A stretch of DNA of 32,660 nt from Acinetobacter bereziniae LMG 1003 = CIP 70.12. Its GTDB lineage: Bacteria; Pseudomonadota; Gammaproteobacteria; Pseudomonadales; Moraxellaceae. The stretch spans positions 600,759-633,418 of the forward strand of contig NZ_KB849756.1 of assembly GCF_000368925.1 (NCBI RefSeq), given 5' to 3'. Shown in pieces: positions 8,311-16,055 of the stretch. Each line of letters begins with the position of its first letter. Within the stretch, counting starts at the first letter, position 1. The position numbers and the translations under genes were made by a program. The notes under the pieces are model-generated. The model did not search any database. It was not told the DNA's origin and worked only from the letters and a program-made list of their open reading frames with translations.

Positions 8311-9480
8311 TTAAATTAATTCAATGGCAATTGCTGTAGCTTCACCACCACCAATACATAGTGCTGCAATACCTTTCTTACCACCAGTGCGTTTTAAAGC
8401 ATGAATAAGCGTGACAATAATGCGTGAACCAGAAGAACCTAACGGATGCCCTAATGCACAAGCACCACCATGGATGTTGACTTTATTTGCATCCAGTTGG
8501 AAAGCATCTATCGCCAACATGGCAACCATTGCAAAAGCTTCATTCACTTCCCATAAATCAACATCTTCAACATTCCAGCCTGTTTTCTTTAATACTTTTT
8601 CAATCGCACCGACCGGTGCAATCGTAAATTCAGAGGGGTGCTGAGAATGTGTCGCATATGCTGATATTTGTGCCAGTGGCTTTAAACCACGTTGTTTGGC
8701 TTCTTCACTTGAGGTAATCACCAATGCCGAAGCACCATCAGAAATTGAACTTGAATTCGCGGCGGTAATGGTACCGTCTTTCTTAAATGCTGGACGTAAA
8801 GTTGGAATTTTATCTGCTTTGGCATTCAATGGCTGCTCATCTTGCTCGACCACAACTTCGCCTTTGCGAGATGATACTGTAACAGGCACAATTTCAGCTT
8901 TAAAATAACCATTATTAATCGCCGTTACCGCTTTATTCAAAGAACCTATTGCATAAGCATCTTGCTGTTCACGTGTATAGCCCTTTTGATCTGCCATTTC
9001 TTGCGCCAGAATACCCATGGACAACCCTGTTTCAGCATCTTCCAAACCTTCCTGAAACATATGATCAATGACTTTACCATGCCCCATTCGATAACCAGCA
9101 CGTGCTTTTTCAAGCAAGTATGGTGCATTTGTCATAGACTCCATACCGCCCGCAACAACAATATTCGCCGAACCTGCCTTAATTGCATCAGCAGCTTGCA
9201 TGACTGCTTTCATACCTGAGCCACAAATTTTATTGATCGTGGTTGCACCCGTTGAATCTGGCAATCCGGCTTGGCGCATGGCTTGACGTGCAGGACCCTG
9301 TTTTAGACCCGCAGGAAGCACACAACCATAAATCACTTCATCAATATCTGTAGGCTGTAAACCTGCACGAACAATTGCTTCTTTAATGGTAACTGCGCCT
9401 AAATCCGGGGCTGTACAAGCTGATAAAGCACCTTGAAATCCCCCCATTGCTGTACGTACTGCTTCAACAATTACGATCAT
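8311..9480 (-). CDS. Thiolase (acetyl-CoA C-acyltransferase/acetyltransferase)
   Basis: Thiolase family enzyme, cleaving 3-ketoacyl-CoA with CoA or condensing two acetyl-CoA. The catalytic residues are all in place in 389 residues: Cys86 in NKICGSGMKAV, His345 in GGACALGHPLGSSG and Cys375 in ALCIGGGEA, plus EVNEAFA. The short, biosynthetic-like form resembles AtoB/PhaA and related degradative enzymes; chain-length preference cannot be told. The start at 9480 (MIVIVEAVRTAMGG) is chosen because GGGAG lies 7-8 bases upstream; a frame six residues longer begins inside that ribosome site. It sits between the acyl-CoA dehydrogenase (90 bases upstream) and the CoA-transferase, all on one strand, so it probably works in the same acyl-CoA breakdown route. 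Confidence 0.94.
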   Translation of the reverse strand: MIVIVEAVRTAMGGFQGALSACTAPDLGAVTIKEAIVRAGLQPTDIDEVIYGCVLPAGLKQGPARQAMRQAGLPDSTGATTINKICGSGMKAVMQAADAIKAGSANIVVAGGMESMTNAPYLLEKARAGYRMGHGKVIDHMFQEGLEDAETGLSMGILAQEMADQKGYTREQQDAYAIGSLNKAVTAINNGYFKAEIVPVTVSSRKGEVVVEQDEQPLNAKADKIPTLRPAFKKDGTITAANSSSISDGASALVITSSEEAKQRGLKPLAQISAYATHSQHPSEFTIAPVGAIEKVLKKTGWNVEDVDLWEVNEAFAMVAMLAIDAFQLDANKVNIHGGACALGHPLGSSGSRIIVTLIHALKRTGGKKGIAALCIGGGEATAIAIELI

Positions 9481-9569
9481 TTTTATCTCCCTGTCCATTG
9501 ATTTTAAATCTTGTTTTAAACCACAAAGAAGTAAACACCCTTATGGTTTGCCATTGTCAATCTCAAATT

Positions 9570-11351
9570 TTAAGCCTGTGCTGTAAAATAATCTTCAGGC
9601 AGTTGCATAATGAGATCAGCACCAGCTTGGATACGCTGTATTCTTGTTGCTAAGTCTGGAAGCACTTTAGCAACATAATACTGTGCTAAGACCAATTTGT
9701 TTTGATAAAAAGTGTCTGATTTACTTTGAGCCGCTTGAGCTATTCGTGCAAACATATAAGTAAAGCTCAACAAGCCAACCACATGTAAATAATCTACGGC
9801 AACTGCACTCGGAAAATCTGGACTCACTTTTGACTGCTCAATAATTATTTTCGTGATTTCGTCGACTTGAGCACAGACATCCAATGTGACCGCCTTAATT
9901 GACATTGCGTCCTGCATACTGTCGGCAAATTCACGTATTTCTGTCAGATAGTCTGCGATAAAGGCACCATTCGATTTAATTGTTTTTCGTCCAATTAGAT
10001 CGAGTGCTTGAACACCATTTGTTCCTTCATAAATTTGGGAAATTCTCAAATCACGAATACATTGTTCCATTCCCCATTCACGAATATAACCATGCCCACC
10101 GAAGCACATTTGCGCTTCAAGTGCCGCATCCAGTGCCTTATCGGTCAGATATGCTTTTGCAATAGGTGTTAACAATGCCACACGCTCATTGGCTTTTGTT
10201 ATGCAATCAATGTCTGTTGAGAATTTGGTGATATCAAGTTGTTGTCCAACATACACAGCAAATGCACGTGATGCTTCATTATTGGCACGTGAGTTAAGCA
10301 ACATACGGCGCACATCAGCATGAACCAGGATTGAGTCAGCAGGCTTATCTGGAGATTGTTGACCTGATGCAGATCGCCCCTGCAAACGATCTGTGGCATA
10401 TTGCGCTGCATTTTGATAAGCAAACTCTGACGCACCGATTCCCTGAATCCCCATAGAAAGGCGCTCATAATTCATCATAATAAACATGGCTGCTAAGCCT
10501 TCATTTTCTTTACCTACAAGATATCCTTGAGCAGCATCGAAATTCATGACACATGTTGCTGAGCCTTTAATTCCCATTTTATGTTCAATAGAACCCGCAC
10601 TCACCGTATTACGCTTACCCAATGAACCATCTTGATTGATAAGAAATTTCGGTACGATAAATAAAGAAATACCTCGGGAACCTGCTGGTGCATGCGGCGT
10701 TTTGGCTAATACAAGATGAATAATATTCTCACTGAGATCATGCTCTCCACTGGTAATGAATATTTTTGTTCCTGAAATATTGTATGAACCATCATTATTA
10801 GGTACTGCCTTTGTTTTGATAATCCCTAAATCAGTACCTGCATGGGGTTCTGTTAGACACATGGTCCCTGACCATTCCCCTGTATAAAATTTTGGTAAGT
10901 AAGTGGTTTTTTGTTCTTCTGATGCTGCTTGATCAATTGCCATCCCTGCACCCACAGTCAACAGTGGATACAACATAAATGAAGGATTGCAACTCCAAAT
11001 CATCTCATCTGCAAGCACGGTCAGCATTTTAGGCATGCCTTGACCACCCCATGCTTCATTGGCACCTAAACCAATCCAACCGCCTTGGGCAAACTGTTGA
11101 AAAGCTTCTTTAAAACCATGTGGGGTTTTAACTTCACCTTGGTTAAATTCAGCACCGCCTTCTTCATCCGCACTACGATTTAAATCCAGAATGACATTTT
11201 TAGAAAATTTTGCCATTTCTTCTAATATTGCATTGGCAGTTGCCATGTCCAAATGCGCTAAATTCTCGTTCTCTTGCCAGAACGTTTCAGCCTTAAACAC
11301 ATCTTGAAGAATAAATTGCATATCTTTCAGTGGTGCATTGTAAATTGGCAT
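9570..11351 (-). CDS. Acyl-CoA dehydrogenase, long C-terminally extended type
   Basis: FAD enzyme introducing the alpha-beta double bond in an acyl-CoA thioester. The 593 residues carry the N-terminal helical domain, the middle beta domain (MCLTEPHAGTDLG, then ISGTKIFITSGEHDL) and the C-terminal helical domain with the catalytic glutamate in QIYEGTNGVQALDLIGRK (near 440), followed by about 140 extra residues typical of the 590-600-residue group that includes DmdC-like 3-methylmercaptopropionyl-CoA dehydrogenases. The substrate is not certain: many members act on medium or long fatty acyl-CoA. AAGGAAAG lies 7 bases before the ATG. It is the first gene of a likely operon with the thiolase and CoA-transferase, and a divergent TetR regulator begins about 490 bases away. 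No enoyl-CoA hydratase is nearby. Confidence 0.93.
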   Translation of the reverse strand: MPIYNAPLKDMQFILQDVFKAETFWQENENLAHLDMATANAILEEMAKFSKNVILDLNRSADEEGGAEFNQGEVKTPHGFKEAFQQFAQGGWIGLGANEAWGGQGMPKMLTVLADEMIWSCNPSFMLYPLLTVGAGMAIDQAASEEQKTTYLPKFYTGEWSGTMCLTEPHAGTDLGIIKTKAVPNNDGSYNISGTKIFITSGEHDLSENIIHLVLAKTPHAPAGSRGISLFIVPKFLINQDGSLGKRNTVSAGSIEHKMGIKGSATCVMNFDAAQGYLVGKENEGLAAMFIMMNYERLSMGIQGIGASEFAYQNAAQYATDRLQGRSASGQQSPDKPADSILVHADVRRMLLNSRANNEASRAFAVYVGQQLDITKFSTDIDCITKANERVALLTPIAKAYLTDKALDAALEAQMCFGGHGYIREWGMEQCIRDLRISQIYEGTNGVQALDLIGRKTIKSNGAFIADYLTEIREFADSMQDAMSIKAVTLDVCAQVDEITKIIIEQSKVSPDFPSAVAVDYLHVVGLLSFTYMFARIAQAAQSKSDTFYQNKLVLAQYYVAKVLPDLATRIQRIQAGADLIMQLPEDYFTAQA

Positions 11352-11843
11352 GATTGCTTTCCTTGTGACATGACTTTTCAGTTGCGACTAAAGCCGTGTA
11401 TAAATCTTTTTGCATTAAAAAAGCAAACACCTCATTCATCAACCTAGCTATTTTATATATAAAACATATATAAATTTACAAAGATTGATCAACATTAGAA
11501 GTTTGTTTTCTTTAAACACCCCTTAGCTAAAGCCTTATATAATTTGTAAAAATAAATAAATCATAAGCTTTTTAAGGCAAAAGTAAGTCAAAAAACAATA
11601 ATCCAATTCTTAAAATAATGGAAATATATTTACATAATTTGACCTCATAGGTTCAATTTTATTGACTTTAAAAAAGAAAATTCTTTATCTTTTGCCAATT
11701 GATAAATCAATGATTTTTGACTTGGAATCTCAGGGTTCTTTTGAAATATTTTCTTGAAAATGACGACTATAGTTTTATTGAATAACTCAAATAGCTGATA
11801 TACTCTGATTCTAGTTCTTCATCAGTGGTTTTGGATTAATAGA
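11352..11843. other. Divergent regulatory region, acyl-CoA dehydrogenase / TetR
   Basis: About 490 bases of AT-rich non-coding DNA between two divergent genes. It contains two palindromes that could be regulator sites: TTTTATATATAAAA (11451-11464), about 100 bases upstream of the acyl-CoA dehydrogenase, and ATTTTCTTGAAAAT (11748-11761) near the TetR promoter. Both are AT-rich and may be chance. No ORF with coding character is visible. Confidence 0.5.
11775..11804 (+). promoter_or_regulatory. Possible sigma-70 promoter for the TetR gene
   Basis: TTATTG (11775-11780) and TATACT (11799-11804) with an 18-base spacer, about 40 bases upstream of the TetR ATG. The -10 differs from TATAAT at two positions and the -35 is imperfect. 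The ATTTTC-TT-GAAAAT palindrome at 11748-11761 lies just upstream. Confidence 0.4.
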
Positions 11844-12464
11844 ATGAGTTCAGTGCGCCAACAAAATTTTCTTCTCCGTAAAGAGAAAATTTTAGCAATG
11901 GCAGAAACCTTATTGCTTGATAATAATCAGGATATTACTTTAAGTGAGCTTGCCGCAGAACTTGATATTGCTAAAGGCACGATTTACAAGCACTTTAAAA
12001 GTAAAAACCAACTCTACCTTGAACTGATTATCTTAAATGAAAAAAGACTCTTAGATATTTCCAAAGCCTACCATCACGACATTAAAATTTATGTCTCTCA
12101 GTATATGCTGTATAACATGCTGAATTCGAATCGTACGATTCTATTACATGTGATCGAAGAGCGCTTAACCAACAATGAACGCAAGCTCAAAGATTTATTT
12201 GAAGAACTTTATTCAATCCGTGAGCAACGAATTTTAGAAATTAAAGATCTCTTTGGTGCACATCTCAAATCATTAAACAGCATTATGTCGATCCGTGATT
12301 ATCTGTCTTATATTTGGACAGTCACCTATGGCGCATCCCTACTGTTAAATTCAACCCATTATCAAAAGTCAATTGGCTCTCGTGAACGCTTGATTAAACT
12401 TTACGTCAATCAAGCCCTGATGACACCTGATAAATTAACTGATTCAGAAACCTCAAATGACTGA
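11844..12464 (+). CDS. TetR/AcrR family transcriptional regulator
   Basis: DNA-binding repressor-type protein of 206 residues. The N-terminal helix-turn-helix is clear (about 12-60: KILAMAETLLLDN, ITLSELAAELDIAKGTIYKHFKSKNQLY). The rest is helical and would bind a ligand. The C-terminal region resembles no specific subfamily I can name. GGAT lies 8 bases upstream of the ATG. Its position, divergent from the acyl-CoA dehydrogenase operon, makes that operon the likely target and an acyl-CoA or fatty acid a plausible effector; this is inference from context only. It converges with the LysR gene across about 50 bases. Confidence 0.93.
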   Translation: MSSVRQQNFLLRKEKILAMAETLLLDNNQDITLSELAAELDIAKGTIYKHFKSKNQLYLELIILNEKRLLDISKAYHHDIKIYVSQYMLYNMLNSNRTILLHVIEERLTNNERKLKDLFEELYSIREQRILEIKDLFGAHLKSLNSIMSIRDYLSYIWTVTYGASLLLNSTHYQKSIGSRERLIKLYVNQALMTPDKLTDSETSND

Positions 12465-12495
12465 TATTCATTGTTTTTTATCAGATTTTCTGTTT
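12461..12495 (+). terminator. Weak terminator-like hairpin after TetR gene
   Basis: CTGATA (12461-12466) pairs with TATCAG (12479-12484) around a 12-base T-rich loop, followed by ATTTTCTGTTT. The stem is short and AT-rich, so this is a weak candidate at the convergent end of the TetR and LysR genes. Confidence 0.3.
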
Positions 12496-12515
12496 AATTA
12501 AGACATTATGATTTG

Positions 12516-13466
12516 CTATATATCTAATTCGTTTTGAGGGCTGAGTAACTGACTAGGTAATGGCATGGAATTAACTTGACTAAAAATTTCATAACACATA
12601 TGTCTGAGCCACTGATGGCTGGTTTTATGGTGACAGGACATATGCCAATACTGTTTAATCGAATAGGTCGGAAACGAGATAGGTGCAGGAAAAATCTGTA
12701 AATTTCCTCGAGACAACAAAACTTCGCTCAAATAATACGGAACGGTTGCAATCGAGTCAGTATCTTGTACCACCAAGCCCACACCGAGATAACTTGGAAT
12801 GCGCATCAACACATTGCGTTTTAAATCCAAATTCAATAGCTCATTGGCAATGTGATAATGCCCCACCCCTGCATCAATATCGATGTGAGATTCACTCAAA
12901 TACTGTTCAACAGTCATACTTTGCTGATTTAAACGTGGATGGTCTTTTGAAGCAATCACCACATAGAACTGTTCAAATAATTTTTGTTGATAGAAGCCAT
13001 TTTCCAATTGCGGTAAAAAGCCAATGGCTAAATCAATTTCTCCATTTGCCATTTGATAGCTGGTTTCAGAAGTAATGGCACGAACATTTAATTTAACATG
13101 AGGTGCATGTTGTTTGAGGTATTGAGAAATCTTTGGAAGCAAAACCAAATGTGAAACATCCGTCATAGCAACAGTAAACTGTTGATGCGATGCTGTTTCG
13201 TCAAAGTTCACACTAAAGTTATTGATAATTTCAACTTTGCTCAGAGCCTCGCTCACCAGAGGATAAAGCTGTTTCGACAATTCTGTAGGCACCATTTCAT
13301 TACCAATCCGTAAAAATAACGGATCGTTATAGTGAGCACGAATTTTGTTCAGAATATTGCTTACTGTAGGTTGGCTCATTGCTAAATGGTCTGCAGCAAC
13401 AGACACACTTTTAAATTTGTAGATATAGTAAAAAATACTGAGCAACTTACAATCTAACTCAAACAC
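12516..13466 (-). CDS. LysR family transcriptional regulator
   Basis: DNA-binding regulator of 316 residues. The winged helix-turn-helix is at about 5-62 (FYYIYKFKSVSVAADHLAMSQPTVSNILNKIR), followed by a type 2 periplasmic-binding-like effector domain (from about 90; FTVAMTDVSHLVLLPKIS, GEIDLAIGFLP). The GxxDLAIGF pattern and the overall shape resemble the NodD/PcaQ-like LysR group, but the ligand cannot be inferred. The first codon is GTG, with GAGAG about 10 bases upstream. It lies downstream of the SDR gene on the same strand, with a 49-base inverted repeat in its upstream region. LysR proteins usually regulate a neighbour and themselves, so the SDR gene is a candidate target (inference). 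Confidence 0.92.
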   Translation of the reverse strand: MFELDCKLLSIFYYIYKFKSVSVAADHLAMSQPTVSNILNKIRAHYNDPLFLRIGNEMVPTELSKQLYPLVSEALSKVEIINNFSVNFDETASHQQFTVAMTDVSHLVLLPKISQYLKQHAPHVKLNVRAITSETSYQMANGEIDLAIGFLPQLENGFYQQKLFEQFYVVIASKDHPRLNQQSMTVEQYLSESHIDIDAGVGHYHIANELLNLDLKRNVLMRIPSYLGVGLVVQDTDSIATVPYYLSEVLLSRGNLQIFPAPISFPTYSIKQYWHMSCHHKTSHQWLRHMCYEIFSQVNSMPLPSQLLSPQNELDI

Positions 13467-13539
13467 GAAATTACAACTCTCACATTTTTTGTATTCGGTG
13501 CTATATCTTCTGCTTTTTTATAAAAATTTCCAATGTTTT

Positions 13540-13588
13540 AATGTACCGATTTTAAACAATCAGACCAGTGATGAAAAATCGGTACATT
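13540..13588. repeat. Perfect 14-base inverted repeat upstream of LysR gene
   Basis: AATGTACCGATTTT (13540-13553) is exactly mirrored by AAAATCGGTACATT (13575-13588). Inside the 21-base loop a second small pair, ATCA and TGAT, encloses GACCAG. It lies about 16 bases past the SDR stop and 74 bases before the LysR start, both on the minus strand. No T run follows on either side, so a classic terminator is unlikely. It could be an operator with two half-sites, or a structured mRNA end. Confidence 0.75.
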
Positions 13589-13604
13589 TGACTTGTATTC
13601 ATTT

Positions 13605-14432
13605 CTATTCTTTTACAAATAAATCACCCATTAATTCATCGTCTGAATCAGCATAGCGATATTCAGAAAAATCTGAGATGCCTGATTCTCGAAGAATATC
13701 TTCATCAATCAACAATCGCCCAGTCAACGCACGTTGTTGGCTATTCAATATATGATAAGCAGCATCCGCCATGATATTTGGTTTGCGTGCCTTACTGAAC
13801 AACGCCTTACCGCCTAAAGAAAACTCAATTGCAGCAGTTGCAATAATCGTTCTTGGCCAAAGTGAATTTACACTGATTCCATAGCTAGCGAACTCTTGAT
13901 TCATTCCCAAAGTCAACATACTCATACCATATTTAGTAATGGTATATGGTGCATAACTAGCAAACCATTTCTCATCTAAATTCAAGGGCGGAGAAAGATT
14001 GAGGATATGCGGATTATCGCTATTTTTTAAATAAGGTAATGCTGCTTGGCTACATACCATCACCGCACGGGTATTGATTTGATACATCAAATCAAAACGA
14101 TTTGGGTCAAGTAGTTCAACACCAGATAATTTAATTGCACCCGCATTATTGATTAAAATATCAATCCCACCAAATTGCGCGACGGCTTGTTGCATGGCTG
14201 CTGCCACAGCAATTTGATCTCTCACATCCAATTGAATTGCCAGCGCCTTCCCACCTGCTGCTTCGACCTCTTTCGCAACAGTAAAAATCGAACCGCCCAA
14301 TTTTGGATGTTCTTCTGCAGATTTTGCAGCAATCACGATATTCGCGCCATCTTGAGCAGCTTTTAGTGCGATTTCACGCCCTATTCCACGACTTGCACCC
14401 GTGATAAAAAGTGTTTTTCCTTGAAGTGACAT
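13605..14432 (-). CDS. SDR family oxidoreductase, HSDL2-like
   Basis: NAD(P)-dependent short-chain dehydrogenase of 275 residues. The Rossmann glycine motif is TGASRGIGREIA near the N-terminus, followed by NNAG (DILINNAGAI), the likely serine in ILNLSPPLN, and the catalytic pair Y-x-x-x-K in APYTITKYGM. The insertion KSAEEHPKLGGSIFTVAKEVEAAGG and the WPRTIIATAAIEF segment match the hydroxysteroid-dehydrogenase-like 2 group; the substrate is unknown. The start at 14432 (MSLQGKTLF) is chosen because AGAGGA lies about 6 bases upstream. A frame 17 residues longer starts with GTG inside the end of a MITE-like element and is not plausible. The SDR promoter must lie in or beyond that element. Confidence 0.9.
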   Translation of the reverse strand: MSLQGKTLFITGASRGIGREIALKAAQDGANIVIAAKSAEEHPKLGGSIFTVAKEVEAAGGKALAIQLDVRDQIAVAAAMQQAVAQFGGIDILINNAGAIKLSGVELLDPNRFDLMYQINTRAVMVCSQAALPYLKNSDNPHILNLSPPLNLDEKWFASYAPYTITKYGMSMLTLGMNQEFASYGISVNSLWPRTIIATAAIEFSLGGKALFSKARKPNIMADAAYHILNSQQRALTGRLLIDEDILRESGISDFSEYRYADSDDELMGDLFVKE

Positions 14433-14463
14433 AACATCCTCTTTGTATTTGTTTTTGACGGTT

Positions 14464-14624
14464 AGAATCTGTTGACACTTCACAGATGCTGGCGAGATTC
14501 GACATTTTTAACCGCACAAGGCAGGCTTTGCAAAACTTAACCAGTCTAAGTTAACAAGACCAACATCTTCGCAACAAAAAAGCTCCTATCCCAAAGGGTT
14601 AGGATAGAAATGTCAACAGACTCT
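14464..14624. mobile_element. MITE-like non-autonomous element, 161 bases
   Basis: The ends are inverted copies: AGAATCTGTTGACACTTC at the left and, reverse-complemented, AGAGTCTGTTGACATTTC at the right, 16 of 18 identical. Including the flanking TTA/TAA the match is 18 of 20, consistent with a duplicated TA target. No ORF of transposase character fits inside. Internally there is an imperfect hairpin around CCTATCCCAAAGGGTTAGG. Ends with GAGTCTGTTGACA-like sequence and a TA target would suit a derivative of an IS5-family (IS427-type) or IS630-type element; I cannot resolve which. It sits 31 bases upstream of the SDR start. Confidence 0.7.
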
Positions 14625-14639
14625 AATCTACTAAATTTT

Positions 14640-14669
14640 ATTTTATTCTTATAGTATTAAAACTTCCAA
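14640..14669 (-). promoter_or_regulatory. Possible promoter for the SDR gene
   Basis: Read on the minus strand, TTGGAA (14669-14664) and TAAAAT (14645-14640) are 18 bases apart. They lie between the terminator at 14722 and the MITE-like element, the only native non-coding stretch available for an SDR promoter. If used, the transcript would run through the whole element. Confidence 0.35.
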
Positions 14670-14672
14670 TTT

Positions 14673-14690
14673 ATGTACTCACCAGTACAT
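14673..14690. promoter_or_regulatory. TGTAC-type palindrome, candidate operator
   Basis: ATGTACTCACCAGTACAT has perfect 7-base arms and a 4-base spacer; with flanks the arms match at 9 of 10 positions. Size and symmetry suit a TetR- or LysR-type site. It lies directly upstream of the possible SDR promoter and shares the ATGTAC half-site with the inverted repeat at 13540-13588. Confidence 0.45.
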
Positions 14691-14721
14691 TAATTATTTT
14701 AATTTTATCTCGCCTCAAAAA

Positions 14722-14747
14722 CAAAAGCTTGCATATGCAAGCTTTTG
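14722..14747 (-). terminator. Terminator after the DszC-like gene (26-base perfect palindrome)
   Basis: A perfect 26-base palindrome centred on GCATATGC with outer arms CAAAAGCTT / AAGCTTTTG. On the minus strand it is followed by TTTTTG, giving a stem plus T run 19 bases past the stop at 14767. Confidence 0.8.
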
Positions 14748-14766
14748 ATATGTTCACATGAAAAAT

Positions 14767-16023
14767 TTAAGCTGCCCCAACCTTTGGACTCGCGCCTATC
14801 TGCCATACAAAAGGTAAAGGCTCATGATTCACCTCCCAATCTCCAATCACTTTTTCCTTATAAACTAAAGGATTATGTGAAGACACGACTCGCGCATTTC
14901 GCCAAAAGCGATCGAGCTGCTTAGATGTTGTACTGGCTGATGCACCCAATGCATTAAACAATTGGCTGGTTAGATCCAACACCAACGCAGAGATCACCAC
15001 TTGACCTTGTGCCGACTCAAGTTCAGCATCATTATTCGCCTGAATATTTTTGATCTCAGACTCTCCAAAATGGCTAAGATACGCTTTTTGTAAAGCTTCT
15101 GCTGTTCGTAAGGTAATGGTTTCGCTGGCATAGGCTTGTGCAGATGCTTTACCAATCACTTGTAAAATTTGCGGATCATTACGAACCAGATCTGCATTGC
15201 CATGACTAAAGATACGATCACGCTTTTGTACTTCATGAATAAATGTGGCAACAGCTGATTGAGCAATACCCGACAAGGTCGCCAAATGAATGACTTGATA
15301 AAATGCTGTTTGGTATTTAAATCGTTGTTCAAAAGGCAATATATGATCACGCTCAATTGCAACATCAGTTAAGCTTAACGTACCACTTCCCGTCGTCTTT
15401 TGTCCAAAACCATCCCAATCGTCCAATACCTGCACACCCGAGGCATGGCGAGAAATAGCAGCAATCACATGTTGGTCAGTTGTTTCGTCATAGGCGAATA
15501 GATCGACCCAATCAGCAAAAATAGTGCCTGTTGAATAGTATTTTTTCCCATTGACCAACAGTTGATTATTTTTTTGTTTTACCCTAGTGATCACATCCCC
15601 AATTTTGACTTGACCAATTTCAGTCCAAGCATTTCCCACCAGATCACCTTGAACAAAACGTTTAAACCACAGCGTTTGATCAGCAACTTTATGCGCGTTT
15701 AAACGATCTTCGACAAAGGCAAAATGCCCCCGCAATGCCTGCACGATATTAGAATCTGCTTTGGCAAGTTCTATAAGCAACTGGAACAATTGAGGTAGAG
15801 AAACACCATCGCCACCAAACTTCACAGGAACACGAAGTGCCCCAAAACCCGCTTGTTTTAACCAGTTGATTTGTTCATATGGCAATGAACGTTGCTGTTC
15901 ACGCGCGAGAGTTCCTTCGGCGATTTTTTCGAAAATTGGACGATACTTTGCTGCAACTTTTTCATAATTGGCTGTGATTGATAAATCATCATTAATATTG
16001 GTTTGAATATTTTGTTCACTCAT
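14767..16023 (-). CDS. Acyl-CoA dehydrogenase-like flavoprotein, DszC/SfnC-type monooxygenase family
   Basis: Flavin protein of 418 residues with the acyl-CoA dehydrogenase fold: N-terminal helical part (QINWLKQAGFGALRVPVKFGGDG), middle beta part (LVGNAWTEIGQ, LLVNGKKYYSTGTIFADWVDLFA, DWDGFGQKTTGSGTLSL) and C-terminal helical part with RFWRNARVVSSHNPL. The YSTG and WRNAR..SHNP signatures and the absence of the usual acyl-CoA dehydrogenase glutamate context place it with the DszC/SfnB/SfnC group, FMNH2-dependent enzymes that often oxidise sulfur compounds rather than dehydrogenate CoA esters. GGAG lies 8 bases before the ATG. It follows the SfnB-like gene by 32 bases and ends at a strong terminator, so the two form an operon. 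No flavin reductase lies in the window to supply reduced flavin. The substrate is unknown. Confidence 0.85.
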   Translation of the reverse strand: MSEQNIQTNINDDLSITANYEKVAAKYRPIFEKIAEGTLAREQQRSLPYEQINWLKQAGFGALRVPVKFGGDGVSLPQLFQLLIELAKADSNIVQALRGHFAFVEDRLNAHKVADQTLWFKRFVQGDLVGNAWTEIGQVKIGDVITRVKQKNNQLLVNGKKYYSTGTIFADWVDLFAYDETTDQHVIAAISRHASGVQVLDDWDGFGQKTTGSGTLSLTDVAIERDHILPFEQRFKYQTAFYQVIHLATLSGIAQSAVATFIHEVQKRDRIFSHGNADLVRNDPQILQVIGKASAQAYASETITLRTAEALQKAYLSHFGESEIKNIQANNDAELESAQGQVVISALVLDLTSQLFNALGASASTTSKQLDRFWRNARVVSSHNPLVYKEKVIGDWEVNHEPLPFVWQIGASPKVGAA

Positions 16024-16055
16024 GCTGGCTCTCCATTATCCTATTCTTATCACTC

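Noticed and set aside
13605..14483. Longer SDR frame starting at 14483
   Set aside because: The extra 17 codons begin with GTG inside the MITE-like terminal repeat; the ATG at 14432 has a good ribosome site and the family N-terminus.
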